A stretch of DNA of 64,000 nt from Sorangium cellulosum So ce56 (GTDB lineage Bacteria; Myxococcota_A; Polyangia; Polyangiales; Polyangiaceae): positions 9,431,001 through 9,495,000 of the forward strand of contig NC_010162.1 in NCBI RefSeq assembly GCF_000067165.1, written 5' to 3'. Below are positions 57,944-64,000 of this stretch, piece after piece. The notes beneath the pieces are model-generated. The model searched no databases, had not been told where the DNA came from, and saw only the letters and a list, made by a program, of their open reading frames with translations. The translations under genes were made by a program, and so were the position numbers. Within the stretch, counting starts at the first letter, position 1. Every line of letters starts with the position of its first letter.

Positions 57944-59170
57944 TCAGGCGCCGCCGTCGTCCTTCCTGATCCAGCCCTTGCGCCGATAGTACGTGAGCAG
58001 CCCGACGACGCTCGCCAGCATCAGGCACCATACGAACGGATAGCCGTAGTACCAGTCGAGCTCCGGCATGTTGTACGGCGAGCTCTCGTGGTGGAAGTTC
58101 ATCCCGTAGATGCCCGCAATGGCGGTGACCGGGAGGAAGATGGTCGAGATGATCGTGAGCACCTTCATGATCTCGTTCATCCGGTTCGACATCCCGGAGA
58201 GGTGGAGATCCATGAGGCCCGAGCTGAGCTCGCGGTAGGTCTCGACCATGTCCATCAGCTGCACCGCGTGATCGTACGTGTCGCGCAGGTAGAGCCGCGT
58301 GTCCTTGGAGATGAGCGGGTTGTCCTCGCGGAGCAGCGCGTTGACGAGATCGCGCTGCGGCCAGATGGCGCGCCGGAGCGTGAGCAGATCCCGCTTCAGA
58401 TCGTGGATCGGCTTCGACATCCGGCGCTTCGCGTCGATGACCTCGATCTCCAGGTCCTCGATGTGCTCGCCGAGCCGCTCGAGCACCGGGAAGAAGCCGT
58501 CGACCACCGCGTCGAGCAGCGCGTACGCCAGGTAATCGGCGCCCCGCTCCCGGATCGAGCCCCGGCCGGTGCGGATGCGCTCCCGCACGGCCTCCATGAC
58601 GTCCCAGTCGGCCTCTTCCTGCACCGTCAGGACGAAGCTCTTGCCGACCAGGATGGCCAGCTGCTCGGTGCGCAGCACACAGCGCTCGTTGACCTGCGCC
58701 ATCCGCGCGATGATGAGGACGTGCTCGCCGCCGTAGACGTCCGCCTTCGGCCGCTGGGGCACGTTGACCATGTCCTCCAGCGCGAGCGGGTGGACATGGA
58801 AGATCTCGCCCAGCCGCTCGAAGGTCGACTTGTGCCCGAGCCCCCGGACATCGACCCACGTGATGGAGGGCCGGTCGTCCGTGAGGTAGGGGATGCACCC
58901 GTCGACGCTCTGGATTTCCTTCTCGGACACGACCTCGGCGTCGTAGTCGATGACGAAGATCTTCGGCCGCCGCGTGTCCTCGATGACGAGCGTCCCGGGC
59001 GGCGACGCTGGCGGCGGCTCGTGCCCGAGCCGGTCGCGCCTGGGCCGCAGCGTCGTCCGGTCGAGGTCGGTCCTCTCCTGGACCCAGGAGGCGCGCGGCT
59101 GCGGCGCGCTGCTGCGCCGCGACTCGGGGGGTAGCGTGGAGCTCGTCACGGGGGCGTGATGGTAGACCAA
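57944..59170 (-). CDS. corA: CorA-type magnesium/cobalt transporter
   Basis: A 408-residue protein. The signature G-M-N is at residues 356-358 (Y-G-M-N-F-H-H-E-S-S-P-Y) at the end of the first of two C-terminal membrane helices. The cytoplasmic funnel domain occupies residues about 70-320. An N-terminal region of about 60 residues is Pro/Arg/Ser-rich and could be disordered, so a later start is possible. It forms pentameric channels for Mg2+ uptake. Its start faces a 12-bp tandem repeat. Confidence 0.9.
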   Translation of the reverse strand: MVYHHAPVTSSTLPPESRRSSAPQPRASWVQERTDLDRTTLRPRRDRLGHEPPPASPPGTLVIEDTRRPKIFVIDYDAEVVSEKEIQSVDGCIPYLTDDRPSITWVDVRGLGHKSTFERLGEIFHVHPLALEDMVNVPQRPKADVYGGEHVLIIARMAQVNERCVLRTEQLAILVGKSFVLTVQEEADWDVMEAVRERIRTGRGSIRERGADYLAYALLDAVVDGFFPVLERLGEHIEDLEIEVIDAKRRMSKPIHDLKRDLLTLRRAIWPQRDLVNALLREDNPLISKDTRLYLRDTYDHAVQLMDMVETYRELSSGLMDLHLSGMSNRMNEIMKVLTIISTIFLPVTAIAGIYGMNFHHESSPYNMPELDWYYGYPFVWCLMLASVVGLLTYYRRKGWIRKDDGGA

Positions 59171-59188
59171 GATCCCGCGGTATCGAGC

Positions 59189-59260
59189 GATGGATGACGC
59201 GATGGATGACGCGATGGATGACGCGACGGATGACGCGATGGATGACGCGACGGGTGACGC
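59189..59260. repeat. 12-bp tandem repeat between corA and the next gene
   Basis: Six consecutive units of GATGGATGACGC (two units have GACGG in place of GATGG and the last has GGGTG) occupy 59189-59260. They begin 19 bases beyond the corA start and lie in the divergent promoter region. Frames through it stay open, but I do not regard it as coding. Confidence 0.95.
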
Positions 59261-59463
59261 GCGGGAACGAGCGCGCGCTGGCGCTCGCTCCGCGGCGCCG
59301 GGTGGCGTATGCTTATGGGGCCGCGGAGGGGAGATGCTGGTCGGGCCGCGGCGGGGAACGGGCGCTCGCAGGGCCGCCTCTTCCTCCCTGTCCCTGCTGG
59401 CCGGGGGAGCGCGCGACGCGCGCCGGCCTGCGCCTCGCGCCGCCGCGCGCCCTGCCCTTCCGG

Positions 59464-60795
59464 ATGCCCATGGGAACGACCCTCGACATCGCGATCGGCC
59501 TCGTCAGCGTCTTCTTCCTGCTCAGCGTCCTCTGCTCGGCCATCCACGAGGCGCTCGCCGGCGTGCTCCGGCTGCGCGCGCTCAACCTGGCGCAGAGCAT
59601 CGAGATCATGCTGGCCGACAGCGAGCTCGACGCGCACGTGAAGCAATCGCCCGGCGCCGCCGACACCGCCGCCCCCAGGAGCTCCCCGCTGGAGCAGGTC
59701 ATGAAGCGCGCGGCGCGGCGCGCTGTCGAGTTCATGCGCACCCGGGTGATGCCGGGGCCGCTCCCGAGCCCGCTCGCGGCGAAGCTCCGCGAGCACCCGC
59801 TGATCAAGGATCTCAAGTACGGCTGGGTAGGGCCGTCCTACATCCCGTCGCACGCGTTCGTGGCCGCGCTCATCGACACCCTGCGGCAGGTCCCCTGGCC
59901 CGGCAGCGCCGCGGCGCTGCCCCCGCAGGCCGGCGCCACGCCTGCGCAGACCGGCGCCGCGCCTGCGCCGGCGGGCGACGCCGCTTCCGCGCCCCAGCAG
60001 CAGGCGAGCGACGGCGTCCCTCCGCCGCAGGCGAGCGGCGCCGCGCCTGCGCCGGGCGAGATCGCGGCGGCGCCGAGCCGCGACGAGGACCCGCTCGACG
60101 AGCTGAAGAACATCATCCGGAGCATGCCGCCGAAGAGCGATCTCCGGCGCGCCCTCACCACGATCGTCGACTCCACGGTCAAGGACATGCGCGAGGCCAA
60201 CATCCGGCTGGAGCGCTGGTTCAATGACGCCATGGACCGGGCCGCCGGCCGGTACAAGCGCCGCGCGCAGCTGATCATCAGCGCGACGGCGCTCGTGCTC
60301 TGCGTCGGGTTCAACGCCGACAGCATCCGCCTCGCGGGCGCCCTCTCGCGCGACGCGGTGGTGCGCGCCCGGCTGATCGCGGCGGCGCAGGAGATCGCGA
60401 AGTCCCCGCCCCGCGCCGCGCCCCAGGCCGGCGGCGTCGACCAGAACGAGGACATCATGGCCGCGATCGCCGAGGGAAGCGGCGCTCGCTCCCGGCTCAC
60501 CGGGCTCGACGTCGAGATCACCTGGGGCGTGAAGGCCCCCGAGCACACGAGCGTTCCGAAGCTCTGGAGCGCGATCGCGGCGATCCTCGGTCAGGGCATC
60601 GTCGGCTGGATCCGCGGGGTGCTCGACAGGCTCCTGACCCCCGGCATCCTCATCACCGCGGTCGCCGCCTCCCTCGGCGCGCCGTTCTGGTTCGACCTGC
60701 TCAACAAGCTCGTGAACCTCAGGACCGTCGGAAAGAGCCCCGAGCCTTACGAGCCCCCCAAGGGCGCCGGGCCGGACAGCAGCGTGACCCGCTGA
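59464..60795 (+). CDS. Membrane protein of unknown function
   Basis: The ATG at 59464 gives 443 residues, starting P-M-G-T-T-L-D-I-A-I-G-L-V-S-V-F-F-L-L-S, a membrane helix. A longer open frame continues through the tandem repeat but shows no homology-like character. Residues about 150-200 form a soluble region, then an Ala/Pro/Gln-rich linker (residues about 145-200) and further hydrophobic segments at about 265-285 and 380-415. It contains no recognised catalytic motif. It is preceded only by weak ribosome binding sequence. Function unknown. Confidence 0.65.
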   Translation: MPMGTTLDIAIGLVSVFFLLSVLCSAIHEALAGVLRLRALNLAQSIEIMLADSELDAHVKQSPGAADTAAPRSSPLEQVMKRAARRAVEFMRTRVMPGPLPSPLAAKLREHPLIKDLKYGWVGPSYIPSHAFVAALIDTLRQVPWPGSAAALPPQAGATPAQTGAAPAPAGDAASAPQQQASDGVPPPQASGAAPAPGEIAAAPSRDEDPLDELKNIIRSMPPKSDLRRALTTIVDSTVKDMREANIRLERWFNDAMDRAAGRYKRRAQLIISATALVLCVGFNADSIRLAGALSRDAVVRARLIAAAQEIAKSPPRAAPQAGGVDQNEDIMAAIAEGSGARSRLTGLDVEITWGVKAPEHTSVPKLWSAIAAILGQGIVGWIRGVLDRLLTPGILITAVAASLGAPFWFDLLNKLVNLRTVGKSPEPYEPPKGAGPDSSVTR

Positions 60796-60834
60796 CCGTG
60801 CCCCGCGCTCGAGGGGACGACACGCCCGGCCGTC

Positions 60835-61254
60835 CTACCACGACGCCGGGTACTCATCGTGGGTTGGAAGCCCTCCGCTGGCGCACCCCCACGGCGCTCT
60901 GGATCCCCAGAAGATGTGATCCGTCGGCGACATGGGCGGCGCTGTATCCAGCGAGCCGGCCGGGACGATCATGATCTTGCCGCCGCGCCGCAGACGCGGG
61001 ACGGGACACCCGCAATGACTGCAAAACCACTTCCCGAAGCTCTTCGCCGTGGGCAGCTCATAGCGCGTGATGGCCTCTTCCCCTGACAGCCATCGGAGCT
61101 GGCCGGCATCGACGGCCAGATTCGTGGCGTGGCCCGTGCCCGTGCCTTTGCGACACCGCGAGCAATGGCAATGGGCCATCAACTTGAACGGCGGTTCGAC
61201 CTCGAATGTCACCGCCCCGCAAAGGCAACCCCCGTGAATGCTGGACTCGCTCAT
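60835..61254 (-). CDS. GFA/CENP-V-family zinc protein
   Basis: A 139-residue protein with the full cysteine set of the glutathione-dependent formaldehyde-activating (GFA) fold: Cys10/Cys12, Cys29/Cys31/Cys34, and Cys78/Cys81/Cys83. These bind two zinc ions. Only some members act on S-hydroxymethylglutathione; others have unrelated roles. It faces the preceding + strand gene end to end and stands alone. Confidence 0.85.
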   Translation of the reverse strand: MSESSIHGGCLCGAVTFEVEPPFKLMAHCHCSRCRKGTGTGHATNLAVDAGQLRWLSGEEAITRYELPTAKSFGKWFCSHCGCPVPRLRRGGKIMIVPAGSLDTAPPMSPTDHIFWGSRAPWGCASGGLPTHDEYPASW

Positions 61255-61479
61255 CTGCTCTCTCCAGGCGCCTGACGCCGCGATGGAATGGGACGCTCAG
61301 CTTATCCGATCTGGCCGGCGAGGATCGAGCTCGGTCCGCCCGGCGCGCCCGGAACACGACGCCGTGGCCGCCCCGACACGCGCCGCGGCCGCTCTCCTTA
61401 GGACGGGCAGCGACGGGCAGCGGCATTTCGCCCGTGCCTCCGACCTGGTACGCAGGCTGCTAGATCCAGGGACCGGACC

Positions 61480-63024
61480 ATGAAGACATTGAGCGCTTGC
61501 TTTCTGCTGGGGATCCTCGTTGGCTGCCAGAAATCCGAGGAGGCCGGCCTGCCGGCGGCGAGCTCGGGGCCGAGCGCCGGCTCGGGCGCTCCGGCGGCGG
61601 CCGCCGCGGAGACAGCGTCGCCGGCCGCCGCGGAGGCGGCCTCGTCGGTCCCCGCGCCCGCGACCGCGGCGCCCACCGAGCCGGCTCCGCCGCCGACCGC
61701 GCCGGCGTCTCCTGGTGCGCCGGCGTCCTTCAAGGACGGCCGGAGCGAGTCGATCGCAGCGGCCGTCGGCCTCGGTTGCGAGGCGAAGAGCCTCGACGGC
61801 TGGCTCGAGCTGCTTTGCCGGAAGAAGAACGGGACCGGAGGGCACCCTGTTCGCGCGGTGATCCACGATCCGAGCGCGGAGGCCGCGGCCGAGAAGCCGA
61901 GCGAGCCGGCGGCGGCCGACGACGCCGGCGAGGGGCCCGACGCGGGCCCGTCGAACGAGGTCCTCGCCGACGAGCGCGGCGAGCTGCGGCTCGTCGCGCC
62001 GTTCCGGGCCGACGCCAAGCAGAGCGTCACGCTGGAGTGGACCGACACGCGGTACGAGCTCCAGATCGACGGCACGACCGCGAAGCTCGACTGGGCCGGC
62101 TCCGTGGTGTCGCACCGGCGCGCCTGCCAGGAGCTCCTCGATCAGAACCGAGCGCGCATCTCCGGCGCGCAGAAGCTCGAAGGGCCCGAGAAGGTCTCGG
62201 CGGCGGAGGCGACGCGCCTGCCAAAGTTCGGGGTCTGCCAGCCGGCGGGGCTCGGCTCCTGGGCGCTGTCGCTGACGCGCTTCGCGGGCGCCGGCGAGGG
62301 CGCGGCGCGGGCGCTCGCCTTCGACATCGAGATCGTGCGGATCGACCTCGAAGGCAAGCGCTTCGCGGCGCCGCTCGGGACGATCGAGGTCGCGCCCGGC
62401 GGACTCGCGATCTCCGCGTTGAACGTCTATGACTTCGACGACGACGGCAACGACGAGCTCATCGTCCCCTACGAGCTCAACGCGCTTGCCGCGGGCGCGA
62501 AGCCGGCGGCGCCGAGCCCGATCTGGACGTTCTCGAACGGCGCGGTGTCCGCCTATGCGAAGGCCCCGAGCGTCTCCGGCGGCCTCGGCATCGAGCACCT
62601 CGACCACGACATGCGGCCGGACATCGGGAGCTACGGTCCCTTCGTCGCGTGGCTCGGCGCGGACTGCGGCGTGAAGAGCTGCCCGCCGCGCGTGACCGGG
62701 CCGAAGTTCTACTTTCACTCGGTGCAGGACGGTTCGTTTTCAGCGACCGACGCCAGCGCGACCGGGGCGCTCGGCCGCGCGTGCGGCAAGAAGCCCGCGG
62801 CGATCGTCGTGACGGCCGGCAGCGGGGTGAACGTCGCTCAGACCGCGAAGAACCTCGTCTGCGCGCGCGCGCTGGGAGCCCCGCGGGAGGCGCTCGAGGG
62901 CGAGCTCACGGCCAAGCGCGCGGACCTCTGCGGCGGCGCGGCGACCTGCGCGCTGTCGAGCACGTTCGAGGCCTGGCTCGACGCGGCGCTCCCGGCTGAG
63001 CTGGGGAGCGCCGCGAAGCCGTGA
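61480..63024 (+). CDS. Lipoprotein with C-terminal FG-GAP/VCBS-like segment
   Basis: A 514-residue protein with lipobox L-V-G-C (Cys16) and an Ala/Pro-rich linker to about residue 85. The remainder is globular. A segment Y-D-F-D-D-D-G-N-D-E-L-I-V-P is an FG-GAP/VCBS-like calcium motif. Several cysteines are spread through it (C-E-A-K, C-R-K-K, D-C-G-V-K-S-C, A-C-G-K-K, L-C-G-G-A-A-T-C), likely forming disulphides. It should be on the outer surface or in the periplasm. No catalytic motif is seen. It converges on the isocitrate dehydrogenase gene with six bases between stops. Confidence 0.75.
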   Translation: MKTLSACFLLGILVGCQKSEEAGLPAASSGPSAGSGAPAAAAAETASPAAAEAASSVPAPATAAPTEPAPPPTAPASPGAPASFKDGRSESIAAAVGLGCEAKSLDGWLELLCRKKNGTGGHPVRAVIHDPSAEAAAEKPSEPAAADDAGEGPDAGPSNEVLADERGELRLVAPFRADAKQSVTLEWTDTRYELQIDGTTAKLDWAGSVVSHRRACQELLDQNRARISGAQKLEGPEKVSAAEATRLPKFGVCQPAGLGSWALSLTRFAGAGEGAARALAFDIEIVRIDLEGKRFAAPLGTIEVAPGGLAISALNVYDFDDDGNDELIVPYELNALAAGAKPAAPSPIWTFSNGAVSAYAKAPSVSGGLGIEHLDHDMRPDIGSYGPFVAWLGADCGVKSCPPRVTGPKFYFHSVQDGSFSATDASATGALGRACGKKPAAIVVTAGSGVNVAQTAKNLVCARALGAPREALEGELTAKRADLCGGAATCALSSTFEAWLDAALPAELGSAAKP

Positions 63025-63030
63025 ATGATT

Positions 63031-64000
<970 letters not shown>

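Noticed and set aside
55853..59134. A 1000-residue + strand open frame
   Set aside because: It covers the antisense of the PHP hydrolase and corA genes, which have clear family motifs, and is Arg/His-rich with no known fold.
59194..59463. N-terminal extension of the membrane protein through the 12-bp repeat
   Set aside because: The extension is repetitive, Arg-rich and unlike a protein; a normal membrane helix starts at 59464.

Overview
The window is about 64 kb of very GC-rich DNA with dense, overlapping genes and strong G/C bias at third codon positions. The gene content points to a myxobacterium of the Sorangium/Polyangium type: many lipoproteins and Cys-rich secreted proteins, RsbR-like STAS sensors, TPR/membrane hybrids, a VgrG island, an IgGFc-binding-type remnant and unusual glycosyltransferase sets. 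This assignment is an inference from gene content; there is no rRNA marker. I found no tRNA, rRNA, CRISPR array or prophage.

Layout. 1-9.6 kb: end of a copper type II monooxygenase-like secreted protein, a TPR membrane protein, a GAF-PAS-STAS sensor, an exported nuclease-like/lamin-tail lipoprotein, a small secreted protein, phosphatidylserine synthase (pssA), a membrane protein coupled to an SBP56-type methanethiol oxidase, and an ABM-fold monooxygenase. 10.06-19.22 kb: eight genes on the + strand, every junction overlapping by 4-10 bases, encoding three nucleotide-sugar epimerases/decarboxylases, a B12-binding radical SAM enzyme and four glycosyltransferases. 19.3-23.3 kb: a von Willebrand-type lipoprotein, a Uma2 nuclease-like gene, and a TetR regulator with a readable promoter/operator whose operator recurs before two downstream membrane-protein genes. 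23.5-31.7 kb: a type VI secretion accessory island (VgrG, DUF2169 fused to pentapeptide repeats, a second pentapeptide protein, DUF3540, DUF4150/PAAR-like, and an unknown terminal gene). 31.8-38.5 kb: a second glycan locus on the - strand (HD protein, CgeB-like GT, nucleotidyltransferase, methyltransferase, glycoside hydrolase, PIG-L deacetylase, GT4).

38.8-45.5 kb mixes small intact genes (PAS-PAS-STAS sensor, macro domain, VF530, DUF2147, a trypsin-like protease with crystallin-like repeats) with gene remnants and a 43-bp tandem repeat. 45.5-64 kb: a phosphoribosyltransferase-kinase-like fusion, a MepA-type endopeptidase, CvfB-like S1 protein, Dps, a complete IS4-family element, YqgE, a degenerate PTPS-fold protein, an XPB helicase with a Bax1-like nuclease, a PHP/CehA-type hydrolase, a GT2-TPR protein, CorA, an unknown membrane protein, a GFA protein, a lipoprotein, and the 3' part of a monomeric isocitrate dehydrogenase.

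The two glycan loci probably form one pathway. Each carries a CgeB-like enzyme with near-identical motifs, and together they contain a full set of sugar-nucleotide, transferase, deacetylase, methyltransferase and hydrolase functions. The hydrolase appears to be a circular permutation of a TIM-barrel glycosidase, with strands 4-8 before strands 1-3; this is the most unusual protein in the window.
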